Part shown: positions 34,797 to 47,509 of the stretch, in pieces
How positions within the stretch are numbered: the stretch's first letter is position 1
Layout of the letters: each line of letters begins with the position of its first letter
From: Hymenopus coronatus
Lineage: Eukaryota > Arthropoda > Insecta > Mantodea > Hymenopodidae
Reading direction: 5' to 3'
DNA: 64,000 bases
NCBI GenBank assembly: GCA_030762935.1
Contig: CM060880.1
Coordinates: forward strand, 18,469,001 to 18,533,000
Made by a program: the position numbers and the translations under genes
The notes under the pieces: model-generated
The model's database searches: none
The model's input: only the letters and a program-made list of their open reading frames with translations
What the model was told of the DNA's origin: nothing

Positions 34797-35390
34797 TTTT
34801 TTTTTAATTTATTTATTTTATGTCACTTTAACTTACAAAGTAGTCATATCGTGACAACATGTTTTAATGGTACCATTTACAAACAATTGACATTGGTAAA
34901 TACAATTTCATGAATAATATTATATTTCATTATACATATTTGTTAGTTTTAAGTATTTAAGTAGTATTTTGCTGTGTGATGAATTGTTGAGTGCTTCTTG
35001 GATGTCTGGTAGTTTGCATTCTACTCACTGTTGTTGATATTGAGGACACTCTCAGAGTGAGTAGCATATAGTGTGACAAATGTTGCATTTAGGTTGGGCT
35101 GTTTTATTCAGTAGATGGGAATGGGTTAACTTGGTGTGTCCGATACATAGCCTGGTGATGACAGCTTGATCTTTCCGTCTCAGTTTCTGCAGTGGATATA
35201 ATGTTCTGGAGTTCTGTTTAATTTTGTGTAGTTTGCTAGGAGGTGATTGCGCCCATGTTGTTTGCCAGAGGTTGTAAAATTTTCTGGATGCATATTTTGC
35301 AACATCTTTATAGCATACATTATAGAAGATCAAAATATACTTTTTAACCCATGAAAACAGGATAAGTGGGGACAGCATATTGTTCTAATA
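34797..35390 (-). mobile_element. 5'-truncated non-LTR retrotransposon with poly(A) tail
   Basis: On the minus strand, 35378-35052 encodes the end of an RT-RNaseH polyprotein, with KLHKIKQNSRTLYPLQKL, VITRLCIGHTKLTHSHLL and a CNICHT zinc knuckle, a standard C-terminal region of I/Jockey-group elements. The 3' UTR then runs to a poly(A) (T run on the plus strand at 34797-34808), giving the classic form of a 5'-truncated insertion. Stops and the missing 5' part show it is inactive. Confidence 0.82.
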
Positions 35391-35394
35391 TTCT

Positions 35395-38300
35395 GATTGG
35401 AAATTCAGACAAGCATGAGCAAATTACAAGACACTGATGGACACCTGGTATTAACATATGGTTTTAAAGAAAACATATTTATTCAATTTTCCTATATTAT
35501 TCAAGCTACATTTATATTTTCAAACACAAGTGTTAAAGGTTTCACGTTTCTAGTCATTTTAGAAGCACCTACAACTTCACATGCATTATTATTTTTTAGC
35601 TATAAAGAATGTTAACCATTTATTTGGAAGCCCAAAATGTTGTGCCTTAGGGTAATAATCTTGAAACTCTAATGAAAGTAATTTTGTTCTAATGCCATCA
35701 CTTGCTGTATTTTTTTTTTTTTTTTAAAGCAGCATATTTAATTTCAATTTCATGAATTTCAGTAAGCACTTAAATTAATTATTCAAATAATGCCCTTATT
35801 CCACTAATATCTATTTCTCCCAAAAAGACAACCAAATTTGAAGATATTTATTTTTTTCTTTTCTTTCCATTGAAAGCTTAAGCTTAGTTTATAAAACGTG
35901 GTTAAAATCAAATTTCAGTCTACTTATGCACTCTTAAAAATTTATTTTAAATCTAGTGCTCGCAGAGGCATAGCTGGGAGAGGGATTGAAAGAAAATGTA
36001 AAAATACCAAAATAAAATTTTAATTCTAATTCCTTCACTTTAAAATATAAAAGCAAATCAATAATTTTACCTCAGGATTAATCTGTATTTATATTTATCT
36101 GGCTATGCTACAGAGCGCATGAGCTGACTAAAAAGTAGCATGGCATGCTCTGAGAGTCGCAGGTGCAGTGGCTAACCTCTTAAATGTCTTAGAAACTAGT
36201 GCAGATACTTAATTATTTCTCAAAAGATAATATAATTGTAATTTATATTTTGAAGATTTAAGCTGAAACTGATCCATTAAGAAACTTCTGGTTTAATGCC
36301 ACCTACTGCTGCAATTAACATTATTAGAAGCCATACTCTAAACCACATTATTTCAATGGAGTTTACTTAAACAGTTTTCAGCAAGTATTATAGCATTAAG
36401 GAAAATGTATGTGCAATAGTGACCCCTTTTATTAACTAAAATTGTTTTGGTTTGTCTTCGTTTAACTCTCAGCCTCAGCAATACATAAGTGAGGGTTATT
36501 GCTTTATCTACTGAGACGTGTTATTAAAGTTCCAAAGACTCAACTGTTTAAGCAAAACTACTGCCTTAGTTACTTATTTCATTTAAGTTGTTTTATCTCA
36601 TTTTCTACCTCCAGACTAGCACCACAAAATTAAATCTAAGCAATCTTAAACTATTAAACTGATTTACATTCAACTTAGGAACAACATAAAGGAAGGAAAA
36701 AAATTGTAATTTTTAGTAATAAAATTGTAAAACTACAGTCCACAGCTGCAGTCTATAATGCTTGGGAAAACCAATATCTCACACAGCTACCCAATAAAGC
36801 TGCTCATCTGCTCTCCTTAATCCAGATGACGAGGCAATCACACAAATATCATAGGCATCAAGCACAGTTATCACTATGAGACAAAACACACAGGCACACT
36901 AAATTTATTTATACATTCTTATTAATTAGTTATTATTTTATAAGTATTATTGTTATAATTACTTTAGATAGCAGCTCTTTTTTTCCGTTTCAAAAGCTTG
37001 TAGTTTTAAAAGCATTAATATTCTGCAAGAGATGTCTGAATTATTGAAGGAAGCTTAGAGTAAAACAGGTTATTAAAATATTAAACTTTTTTTTCCTGGA
37101 TGCTTCTGTTAGTTGTGATTTTCCATGCCAACAATGAGCATTATTCACTTTGGGCTGGATAAAAGCTTTAAATATGTATATAGTTTTGCAAAAACTATAT
37201 TGCACTGTAATTGATGACAAATGGTAAAAAGCTATAAATCTTGATAAAATACTCATAAAAAGTAACACATAAATATTTGTAGTATTTTAGAAGAGCAAAC
37301 ACCTAAAATACACACAAAAATGTTTATAATAAAAACTGATTTAAAATTGATGCTTCCCCATTCCATATCATCAAGAAACAGAAGCTGGTTTTAATTTGCA
37401 ATGCTTACATTTCCTGATTATGACAAGCCTTAGTGAAGTAATTAACATTTAGGGTATTCCATATGGCCAAAAGTGATCACTGTATTCTGCTTTAATTTCA
37501 TGTGAAAACTAGACAAACCATGCAAATAATTTGCCTTGATAAATGTTTAAAAAGACCATTAATTCTTAGTGATCCATGTTTATCATAAAATCCTAAATAC
37601 AAATTTTATTTGACTCTCATAATAAACATTTTCTAAAATCCAAAGCCATATTAATCAACAATACTAATATAACCAGCAAAAAGAAGCTAAATGGCATTCA
37701 ATCATTCTCTGGATTTGAACACATGTTCATGGGCCTGAGATCACAGCAATAAATGTATAATTAACAGTGTGGTCAGTTCTTCAGCCAAGCTGCAGATGAT
37801 TACAGATAGATCCAATCCTTAAACTTTGCATGACAGGGAAGCAAAACTTAGTCTCTCATGTGACAATCATAAAAAAAATCTTATTTTTCCAAATACTCTT
37901 ATTAAAACATTAAAACAGGATGTTTATTATTTCCCTCTGAATTACAGTAAAATGTGTATATAATGTATACCTGCTCTTTTTAGCTACCAAAACTTAAAAA
38001 CCTTTTGTCTCGACTCAAGAATATTTGGCTGTAGCCTTCATTTGGGAATATGGCTAGGGATATTTTCATCAATGAACTTAACTTTTTAATTCATTTGTAA
38101 TACCTTCACTGTAAATAATTGTTAGCTTTTAGACCTTTTTAACTATCCTGAACATATATGTTTTCCATTACTAAAAAGGTATAATTTGCTTGAAGAGAAT
38201 AACTAACTGATGCTCTTTAGAACTCTCTTTTGAATTATACAGGGCAAAATATTGTTATAGACATAAAATAATGTCTAAGAGCATCCAGCTGCCACAGAAA

Positions 38301-38670
38301 TAATGTTAAGCTTTCAGATTCTTGTTCAATTTAAATTTGTACATGAATTTTCTGTATTTAATCAAGTACCTGCAGAATTTGGAAATTCAACAACAAATAC
38401 CTATAATAATATTACTTCTCAGATGTTTTCAAGAAGCACTATGACATACTGATATCAAATTATCTGAAACGCTGTAAGAAAGTCAGGCACCCTTAGGTAT
38501 TTGATTTTCAGTTTATTCATGCACAAAATTGCTGCATCTCCCTTGAACCTCAGAATGTTTTGTTAAATATTAATGTCTTTGAAATAGTTCAATGGTCCAT
38601 TGTGTCATCATGAGAATACTGCCTAATTATGCAAATTTCAACAGATGCATTTTCATGTACAAAGACATCA
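35395..38670. other. Non-coding stretch without recognised genes
   Basis: About 3.3 kb of AT-rich DNA with T runs near 35710. A plus-strand open segment (36706-36870) lacks recognisable motifs and is treated as chance. Confidence 0.4.
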
Positions 38671-38676
38671 TTTTCT

Positions 38677-38893
38677 TTACTAGCCTCTAGTTCACAAGGT
38701 CACAGATTCAACTCGGTGGAGGGCAAAGGAAACTTTTGGGCGTAAAAATCTTTAGCATGGCTTCCTTTAGAAGGGAAGTAAAGCTGGTAGTCCTATCCTG
38801 TAGATTTATGGCATTAAAACATCCTCAAGCCTGATAAGAGGAGCAAATTTAAGTGGTCTCTCATGCCCAATATAAAATGAGATGCCAAGAACC
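38677..38893 (+). repeat. tRNA-derived SINE family 1, copy 2
   Basis: Shares CTTCCTTTAGAAGGGAAGTAAAG, TAGATTTATGGCATTAAAAC, CCTCAAGCCTGATAAGAGG and the GGGATGAGAACC-type tail with the other family 1 copies. The head is partly degraded: CAGATTCAACTCGG is all that remains of the B box. Confidence 0.8.
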
Positions 38894-39000
38894 ATAGTGT
38901 CCATAAAATAAATTTAAAAAATACAGAAAACATTCCTTTTTTTTTTTTTCCTTTTTTGAATCTGACTAATTGGACAGTTTTTCTCACCTTTTCTAAGATG

Positions 39001-39040
39001 ATTAATAATAATAATAATAATAACAATAATAATAATGTAT
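39001..39040. repeat. (AAT)n microsatellite
   Basis: Uninterrupted AATAAT units with one AAC variant. Confidence 0.9.
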
Positions 39041-39712
39041 ATATTAAGGTAAAAGCTGTTCTTACTACTTCAAGTTAACCCTCAATTTGCTGCTAACCTT
39101 GGGCCCGGACAAAAAAGAGCACATACTTTGTTTAATATGGAGCTGAGATTTTAAAACGGAGACAGGAACAATCCATGATGAATGTTCATGTCATTTACAT
39201 ATCTTCTATAAATCCTTTACAGTTGCTTAAAATCTTGCCCAGAACTGCAATATTTAACTGGAATTCAGAGATTCCTCTGCAGTTAAAATGAGCCATTCCT
39301 AAACACATTTTAAATGTAAAGTATGAACAAATGACCTTGAATTACATAACTGTATAATTTTATAAATATGAAGGATTGTATTAGTTAACACATTAGATTG
39401 ATAATTTCACCACAGTACATGCTACCACAAAATGTTTATATTGTCAAACGCCTTCTGAAACTAGTTTAATGCAGTTTTGTTTCAGGTTTGTGTAAAAAAG
39501 GATGCATGCAATTATTTTCACCTTGTGACTGCCAACTCCATACTTGTGACTGACCACTCCATCAAATGATTTTTTTTTTTTTTTTTTTGGGTTGCTATAG
39601 GATTTGTTTAATTTGTGGCCTGTGCTGTGCAACTGTCAATTGACAAGTTTCTATCTTTATACTTTCTCCTTATTGCCTCAGTTATCATATCTGCATTTCT
39701 GTATACTTTTTT

Positions 39713-39952
39713 TTGGTAGTTTAACATCCTTTAACCTGGTTGGTCATATCGGACGATGAATGAAATTGGTGAAATGATGCTCAAATGATCTGGGGGTCCA
39801 TGGAGCTTAAAGTTACTAGATATTCGTCTTCTCAGGATAAGGGAAAACCCCAAAAAAACCTTATCCGGGGTAACTCACCCTAAGCGAGATTCAAACTCAC
39901 GACCTTTTAAATGTGAGGCAGACATGCTACCACCACACTACCCAGGCAGGCA
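39713..39952 (-). repeat. tRNA-derived SINE family 2, copy 2
   Basis: Nearly parallel to the copy at 27072: GGTTGGTCATATCGGACGATG, GGAGCTTAAAGTTACTAG, AAGGGAAAACCCC, with head AAACTCACGACC...GGTAGCATG. Confidence 0.85.
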
Positions 39953-40290
39953 AAATATTCATTAACAGAGGTTTTTCTCAACTGGTTTAACTGATTATGA
40001 GACTATAAAAGTTTTAAGTTTTATTATCAGTATGATTGATTGGATGATGATCCTCATTGTGTTCAACTTCTTCACTTCCCACCCCTCTTGTAAACCTCTT
40101 TACCCTTCCTTTCTGTGCAATGTATATGTAATGTGATGTGTTTCTATAAGCAAGCCTTTGGTCCATTCAATGCATTCTAGTATTTAACTGAAATATGTTT
40201 CATTTCTTTTTGAGGACATTTTTTATATTATTTATAAATTACAATTGCAATTTATTGTTTCAATTTGCTCTCCCTATTGTCTTTCTACAG

Positions 40291-40368
40291 GGAAAACTTC
40301 TGAAGTAAACAAACTGTTTATGTGCTACCTGAAAGAGAAAATTCATGCTAGTACCCTTAACCTTTTAG
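40291..40368 (+). CDS. Candidate coding exon of an unidentified gene
   Basis: A strong acceptor (CTCCCTATTGTCTTTCTACAG) ends at 40290, and a donor-like GTACAC follows at 40369. One of the three frames is open through the 78 bp and reads KTSEVNKLFMCYLKEKIHA then STLNLL, a composition more like protein than the surroundings. The other two frames have early stops. I do not recognise the sequence, and no companion exon was found nearby. It could be chance. Confidence 0.25.
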
Positions 40369-40369
40369 G

Positions 40370-43300
40370 TACACATTTATTTGCTTTAAATTACAACTGA
40401 AATATCCTAAACTTTGCAAATTTTTAGATATAGGTACTGAAAAATTGTACAATTAATTTTAATTTGGGTTGCATGTTGAATTAATTCTCTTAGATACTTT
40501 CTGACACTTTACTACATGTTATGATTTCACATTCTCAAAGTAATTTGGTAGTTTTATATTGCATGTTTTTCCTCTTGAGAGCTAAATCTCTGTGAAAAAA
40601 GATTGTTATTTTGGAGCAAAGTTCAACTAGAAGCGTTGAATTTGTATTTTTTCTAACAAATTATTATCTTGATCACATTGAAACAAAGACTTCTTGCTGA
40701 AAAGTCAAGCTGTTCTGAAGATGTAAGCATTCCAAAATCAACCATTTTTTATTTTTTTTAACATTTCCCACATTCAAGAGAAACCAGTTTCAGCTCCTTC
40801 TTGCTGCTTTCAGAATGAAAGAAATGGAGGAAAGAATTTATTTCATATACATATGTGTACATCATTTTAAAGTCAGCAATGTGCCTAACTTGAGAGACAT
40901 TTATGTTATTGATATATAAGATTTATATTTGCCTTATTTCAAAGAAACTCAATTACAGTACTATGGCACTATCAGTAGTATTTAAAAGCACAGCTGTGAT
41001 CAAAACTTAAATACATAAACCTTGTTTAAGATATGTTTAGCACATCTATTATCAGATGCTTTTCATAAATATCCAAACCTTAAGTCTCATTATGTACCAC
41101 AGCTGATGGCAAGGAAAACAAAAGCAGAGTTAAGTTCATTAAGCACCGATAATTATTAGCTTTCATTCCCTGCTTGAAAAAGTTACAACTGGTCTGATAA
41201 AAGCAGTAACAATGACACAAATTATGAACACTCTGTACAAATAGCAGTAAACATAATCTTAAATAAATGGCGTGCTTTGTAACATGACATAATACATGCA
41301 CCAGAAGCTAACAATAACATGGTAGGTACGTTAAAATAATTACTCAATAATGTTTATCAAGTGACCTGCTTTCAAACATCATTAGGTTTAACTTGTTTCT
41401 ATAAACTGAATATCCAATTACACTTATTTCATATTAATGGGAAATATTAAGAAACATAGAGAGTTAATATTTGTAAAATTATTCTGAATGAGATTATAAC
41501 ATGTAGAATAGAAAGCAGACAGTTCAGAACAATGGTAACTTTAAAACCAGAAGCTCAATGAAGAGTTACCAATTTATACAATTATTAACCTGTAACATAA
41601 TACAGAATTCTTCTTTTTCCATAAAATATGTACTGGTTTTAACAAAGCTTACTTGCACATTGCAATGGTGCAGTTTAGTTGTTTGGCTTAGGTGGTTTTA
41701 TACAACAGAGGAATTGCTACATTTTTATATAGAAAGTCACTATACCTCCTTTCAGAGTGGCCTATCAGCCATCAAAGTGGCATCATGGAGAAAACCTAAT
41801 ATCACATTGTTATGCAGGAGTATGAGCAATTTTAATTTTTAAATGTATCCGAGACACTTTCATGACAGAAGAGCTTATATTGCCAAGCTCCAAATTTCCT
41901 AAAAATCTTGAAGGTCAAATTAAGACATGTTGATGTCAGGTTCTGTCTAATGTTATATTTGCAGATTTTAATAGTGACATGATGGGGGTACTGCCATTTA
42001 TACATACAGCAAAGATAATGCTCTTTTCCATCTGCTTTAATTTATGTTTAATACGCAATGTTTTGCATATTAATTTTCTATTTCTAACAAATTGTCACTC
42101 ATGAATATACAGTAAAAGATTGCATTAATATGTATGGACACTTCTTTTAGAAAAATTATAGCATTATGGTCATTAGGTACAGTAGATTTATCAAATGTTT
42201 CCCATAATACCTAAAAAGTGTAGCACCATCACTGTAATTTTTGTCATTCCATAATACTGTGTAGTGTTTTTCCATGAGCAACTGATTGCATGTAAGCTTT
42301 GTCAATGGTAATCATGAATGGTGCAATTATAATAAGAGAAGCAGGCTCTGATCAATGCTATATTATGCATTATGTTCCCTTTTCCTCAAATAATTTCTGA
42401 AATAAAAGCACTTATGTACAGCTAGAGTGATAAACAATTCAGCCTCATACAGCCCAATTATTATGTCCATTGTAATGACAATATTTATGATAACTTTTCA
42501 TATAAACAAATAGGCACAAACGTCTATTAATCAAATAAATACAAATAAGTAGAATAATATGTTATGTGTACAAAATTCAACCCACTTTTGGAAATATGCT
42601 TTCAATGCCTGACATCACAAAAAATTAAATCTCTTTGCTATATATCATATTGCACTTTTTCTGTGCGTTCATTAATTTTTTTCTTTAAAATTAAATTCAT
42701 CTAGCTTTAATTTTCAAACAGTGAATAACCCGTTTGGATTATTCTCTTTCTAGACTTAAAGCTTTGTGAACAAATACAGCCTCTACAAAATAAACAAATA
42801 AGTATATTCACTATTGTAGGATGGGCGTCTTTTAGACACTGAAGGCATTTTCAGAAAGGTGGGGATGTCACTATTAACAATGTTTAAAATCAACACAAGC
42901 CCAGCACGTAAACACTAAGAGGGTATATACAAAGTAAATATATGCAATTGTCTTCCTTTTATTTTCTTTCTCTCTCACCTCACTTGGGATTTATGTTGAG
43001 TAGCTGCTACCCTTCTCAGACATGAAATTGTCACTATACATAATCATCCTGCATCAACATCATCTCCAAAATGCACCAATTGTCCACAAGTTTGTGCTAT
43101 TGTTCTCTACTGCCATTACTGCTTTTTTTTCATTTATTCCTTTCACTGCATATAAGGTATTGGACTCAAAAAGGTAGGATTATTATTCATACTACATAAA
43201 ATAACAAAATAAGCACTGCCAAATTAGTTTAAAGTAAAAAATAAACAAAAATCAGTTGCTGCTGTAAGCCATTTAGCAATAATAATAGGGCTCTAAGTTT

Positions 43301-43555
43301 TCCAGCATTCATTTTTTATATTAAAATAGTAAATTAATATGCATTTATAATTCTATGATTTGTTACAGCCTTTTAGTGTGCGAAACTTCACATGCTCTTC
43401 ATAAAGTACCCTTCTGTATTTCTGACTGCTAACAATATCCAACACCTAAGCTATTTTTCAAAAGGCAATGATATTTTATCATTTTTTTCAATTACAACAG
43501 CAATATAATGAATTTAGAAATCATGGCAGTATAGAACACATTTGCAGACGATACA
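40370..43555. other. Non-coding stretch, 3' flank and possible 3' UTR of unc-115/ABLIM
   Basis: No gene recognised. A minus-strand AATAAA (TTTATT on the plus strand) at about 43132 is one of several candidate poly(A) signals downstream of the ABLIM stop. Confidence 0.4.
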
Positions 43556-43669
43556 TTAAAATAACCGTGCACGACGCTTGATGTCATTCCGTCGCCATTG
43601 AGGCATTCGATAGAATTCCACACGGCTGCACTGGAACACTGCCTCAAACTCAGTGTCTGACAGGTGTCT
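43556..43669 (-). CDS. unc-115: unc-115/ABLIM terminal exon: villin headpiece C-terminus
   Basis: Actin-binding LIM protein, which links LIM domains to F-actin through a villin headpiece and guides axon growth in insects. This last exon begins after a CTTCCTTACAG acceptor (43670-43671) and encodes RHLSDTEFEAVFQCSRVEFY then MPQWRRNDIKRRARLF and TAA. These are the core helices of the headpiece: HLS..EF...F ends the first helices, and the QWRRND..KRR..LF tail holds the conserved Lys/Arg cluster and the C-terminal Leu-Phe. Phase is 0 at the acceptor, matching the upstream exon at 46030-46224. The 37 residues end exactly where the family ends. Strong assignment. Confidence 0.93.
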   Translation of the reverse strand, partial: RHLSDTEFEAVFQCSRVEFYRMPQWRRNDIKRRARLF

Positions 43670-44108
43670 CTGTAAGGAAGCAAGCGAATGCTTAGTACAT
43701 AACTAAAATTAAAAACGACTCTGGATTTCACTTCTTGCTATATTATTTTTCCAATGATATGATATGCAAAAATGACTTTCTTATTCCTTTATTTCTCCTA
43801 GTAATCTTATTGCCATTGTCCCTTAAATCTATTATTTCACATTCCTTTTCCCTTAAATAAAACTCAATTTCATTTCTCAGTCATTAAGCAAATACAAGGC
43901 TGGCTAATTTGATCTGCAAATTTTCCTATCATCCCTTTCATCACTACATTTCATTTCCTTCCTGTTCACTACCATACCAAGCATTGGGCTGGTCACCCAT
44001 CCTGGGTATGTTATGATCCAGAGATACCTTCCACCTTGACAGTTTACTGACCCAAAACATTGTCTTGCAAGTCTTTGGGGTTTAAATCATATAAATAAAA
44101 GGGAATTA

Positions 44109-44118
44109 GAATAATAAT

Positions 44119-44150
<32 letters not shown>

Positions 44151-44167
44151 ATTAATAGTAATAGTAA

Positions 44168-44210
<43 letters not shown>
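44109..44210. repeat. (AAT)n microsatellite, about 100 bp
   Basis: AATAATAAT units with ATT and AGT interruptions. In the last intron or 3' neighbourhood of ABLIM. Confidence 0.95.
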
Positions 44211-44211
<1 letters not shown>

Positions 44212-44450
44212 GCATTGTGGGCTGGAAATACATAGAAAAACTGAGTCAATTTAAGTAGTTTTGAGTGAACTTCACTGCTCACCGAGATGCTGAAGCACTG
44301 TGTCCAAATTGTTTCAGAATTTTTAGAGCAGGATACAAAGAATGTAACAACAATCTTTTGATAGTTAATGCTCGTGAGAAACTAGAGATGAATGATTACA
44401 CAATTACCAACATCTGCATCTGTAGAACAATCACATTGTTTAATCTTATA

Positions 44451-45426
44451 CAGTGTGTCCCGTTGAATCGTTACCACTAAGAAATGTAAATATCTCCTCA
44501 GTCAAGTTATAAATGTGCTTTTCAGCTTATCTTGTATGAAAACTCTCCAAGTTATGTGACCATGAAGATTGTAATGCTATTGTACACTTGCGTGGCATGA
44601 CAACACACAGAGTTAAAATGGTAAAATGAAATGGCCTGTTATTTATGGACGCTCTTTAACTCTTTTGGTTCTCAGCGTCCCATTCTATATTGGGTGTGAA
44701 AGATGATCGCTTAATTTTGCTCAGAGGCCTCTCTTATCAGGCTTGAGGTTCTTTTACGTGCCGTAAATCTATGACACGGGACCCACAGCTTTACTTCCCT
44801 TCTGAAATTAAAATGGTGGAATTCATGGTACAGGCAGAAAGTGAAATCTTATTGGTTAGCCAAATTGAAGTTCCCAATTGCAGTTCAAAGAAGATTTAGG
44901 CAGGAATATGGTGCAAATGCTCCTGATTGTCATGATGTTGTGAAAGAGTATAATCAGCTGTTGGAAACTGGATCTGTGCTGAGAGAGAAGGGAAATGGCA
45001 AAAAACCGTGTCCGCAGCTACAGTTTAAGATGTAAGGCAAGTGTTTCCAGCATAGCCCAATGAAGTCAATTCGACAGTTTAGTTTAGAGATAGATATTCC
45101 GAAGACAACTGTTCACACGGTTAGATTTCTTTTTATGGGGGTATGTAAAAAGCACTGTTTGTCGAACTCCAGTACAGGACCTGGCTGACCTCTGAAGGTG
45201 GATGATAGATGCTTGTGCTTCCGTCGCACTAGTAATGCTTAAGAACACATGGAGGAAGACAAGAGTTCCGTCTTAATATTCTTTGGGCCACCAAAGGTGC
45301 ACATGTGGAGATTTATTGAAACTTGCCGAGTTTGTCTAACATAAAATCTAATCCTGGCTATTCTATGTCTATTAGTTTAGGAGATATTAAGATTTCTTTG
45401 TGGTAATGATTCAACGGGACACACTA
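44451..45426 (+). mobile_element. Internally deleted transposon of the Tc1/mariner superfamily with DUF4817-type transposase, carrying a SINE
   Basis: Terminal inverted repeats: GTGTGTCCCGTTGAATCGT at the left and its inverse (ATGATTCAACGGGACACAC) ending at 45425, over about 26 bp with one mismatch. Just inside the left end, at 44636-44802, sits a SINE family 1 copy. Near 44865-45035 the transposase N-terminus reads AVQRRFRQEYGANAPDC and LLETGSVLREKGNGKKP, the DUF4817-type helix-turn-helix. After a break, QFSLEIDIPKTTVHTVRF continues the helix-turn-helix. The catalytic domain is lost except for a trace near 45270 (TRVPS, then ATKGAHVEIY-like). It lies in the ABLIM intron. Confidence 0.85.
44636..44802 (-). 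repeat. tRNA-derived SINE family 1, copy 3 (head lost)
   Basis: TTATGGACGCTCTTTAACTC, GTGTGAAAGATGATCGC, TTTACGTGCCGTAAATC and TTTACTTCCCTTCT. The tRNA-like head is missing. It is nested in the transposon at 44451. Confidence 0.85.
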
Positions 45427-45924
45427 TGTACTTAATATTATAATGATCTTATTCAAAACCATATTTCAACAATTTAATATCTGACCATCTCCTCACCCTG
45501 GACATCCTCAGACACATAAATACCTAGGACATGTCCAGGTAAACCCGAACATCTGACAACCCTAATGGTAATTAAAACTACCATAGAAAAGCAAACTGTT
45601 CATTTCTTTAGATCTACAATGGTTAGAGAACTGTATCATAATATGGGTTTGACAAATAGTTACTTTTATATAACGGTTATAATAAAAATGATATATTTAA
45701 CTGCTTAAATAGTTGCCATTTTCTTAACAATTGTTTAAGAGATTGAAGTCAAGGAATTAAAAAGTAAGTGCAGAATGAACTATTGACTGACATCCTGTAT
45801 TTCAGAAGGGATCTAAACTAGTTATGTAATACACTTTATGTAATAGAGTATATCAGTATATACAAGATGATACAGAATTCCTGAAGCTGTGAAGAAGACT
45901 TCACAGGCTAATGTCTCTCTGTCT

Positions 45925-46019
45925 CTCTTGCCGACACACTTTTTTTTTTTTAAATCAGGGAGTCTCAAAACATGAATTTTTGGTGACATCTTGGTATTTT
46001 TTGGGTGGAATGGAATACT
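45925..46019 (-). repeat. Fragment of the unclassified inverted-repeat element, next to an exon
   Basis: Contains GGGAGTCTCAAAACATG, TTTTTGGTGACATC and TTTTTTGGGTGGAATGG. It ends at AATACTT, nine bases from the ABLIM exon donor at 46029. Confidence 0.6.
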
Positions 46020-46029
46020 TGTAACTCAC

Positions 46030-46224
46030 CTCCAGGTTCAGCCTGTCAACATCTGCTGGCAGTCTGTAGTTAGTGATCAGTAGAAGATGATAGGGGTAGA
46101 TCTTGGCAGGCTCTGTTGACATTGAATGGGCCATGTTGGGAAGGGAGCGACGAAGGTGAGGGCTGTATGAGGCGGCATAACGTAGACCTCCCGCAAATGT
46201 TGTAGACACCGGGATGTCAGAATT
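46030..46224 (-). CDS. unc-115: unc-115/ABLIM penultimate exon: linker and start of villin headpiece
   Basis: This 195-bp exon starts after a TCTTTGCAG acceptor and ends before a GTGAGT donor, with phase 0 at both ends. It encodes 65 residues: NSDIPVSTTF, then AGGLRYAASY, SPHLRRSLPNM, EPAKIYPYHLLLITNYRLP and VDRLNLE. The KIYPYHLL.ITNYRLP segment is the conserved stretch just upstream of the headpiece in ABLIM/dematin proteins, and it joins in frame to RHLSDTEF of the next exon. The LIM domains are not visible in this window and should be further upstream on the minus strand. Confidence 0.93.
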
Positions 46225-46229
46225 CTGCA

Positions 46230-47320
46230 AAGATACAGCTTCCATATGAGAATCACACTGAATAACACACACATCACAGATGGCCTAAACTCTCTTACTG
46301 TGCTGAGAAGAAAATACTAAACTAAAACTAGAGATGGCAGCAACTAATTAAAACAAAAAAATAATTTATTAGTGAAGGGTGAAGGACATGTTTCCCTGAT
46401 GATTGAGACGGTGAGGTCAATCATCATTGCACTCCTTATATCATAATTATTGGATCTTACCTTATCTTAAAAATGCAAATTTAATTATTTTGAATTCAGT
46501 GGAATAAATAACCCATTAAGTTCTTGCAGTTCCAGTTTGATTAATGCATTACAAGTTCATGATCTTTTTTTGGTATATATCACTTTCAGGAAACAAGAAA
46601 AAAAATCTGGTATTATACTCAAATTACTTTCTTTAGCCATAATAATTTCACAAATGTATTCATAATACATTTTTGAGCAGTAACATAATCAGAACAATAT
46701 TAAGGAGGGAGTTATAGGGATTCCTTTTTTTAAACAATCTGTATAAAACAATAAGTCTTATACAGATTAAGTGAACCAATTGCAATCAAAATTAGATTTT
46801 GCTATTACTTCTTACATGTTTTTTTAGAATTGCTCTCATTTTTCAAACCGCCTCTGTTCTTATTACAAATAATTTTAAATTCAGCAATGTGTACAATATG
46901 GAAAACAAATCACAACTGTTCACATATAATTGATTAGTCTTTCGTTATTAATCAGGTATACATATGATTCAAATACATGTTTTCTAAGACATTTTTAATG
47001 CATAATGGTTCAAGTTAGAAAAACTTAAATACAACGAATATTTAAAGTAGGCTAAGACTACAAAAACAGTAATTTTATATAAAGTGTATATTTCAACAAG
47101 AGCTTTACATTCTTGTGTGCTATATTTTTTTTTCCTCCTATATTTATGGTTTATTAACTATATAGAATTAATTCACAGTGAGATGGACTTCACAAGAATA
47201 TTTACGATATACATTTTATTAAGCATACAGTATTTTAATGAAAATACTTAAACCCATTTTACACACACACACAAAAAAAAAAAACATTTTCTATATTTAG
47301 GATGGATAGTGTGACACAAA
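46230..47320. other. Presumed ABLIM intron, non-coding
   Basis: AT-rich, with a (CA)n piece near 47265. No exon or element recognised. Confidence 0.45.
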
Positions 47321-47324
47321 ATCA

Positions 47325-47505
47325 ATATAAAATCTTTGTGTTGCATCCTTGGAAAATGCTGAACTTATATATAATTTTGTATTTATTTGCAGAGACCTTT
47401 ATGGATTAAGGGGATCTCAATCTCCTGATAAAATCTCAACAACAAAATTTTCATCTATGTAGCTACTATGGTAGGTACTATGGAGAAAGTAATAAATGGA
47501 AGACC
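47325..47505 (-). repeat. Fragment of the unclassified inverted-repeat element, copy J
   Basis: Minus-oriented tail with TTGCATCCTTGGAAAATGCTG, GGGGATCTCAATC and the hairpin-like GTAGCTACTATGGTAGGTAC, ending GGAGAAAGTAA. Confidence 0.5.
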
Positions 47506-47509
47506 AAGA

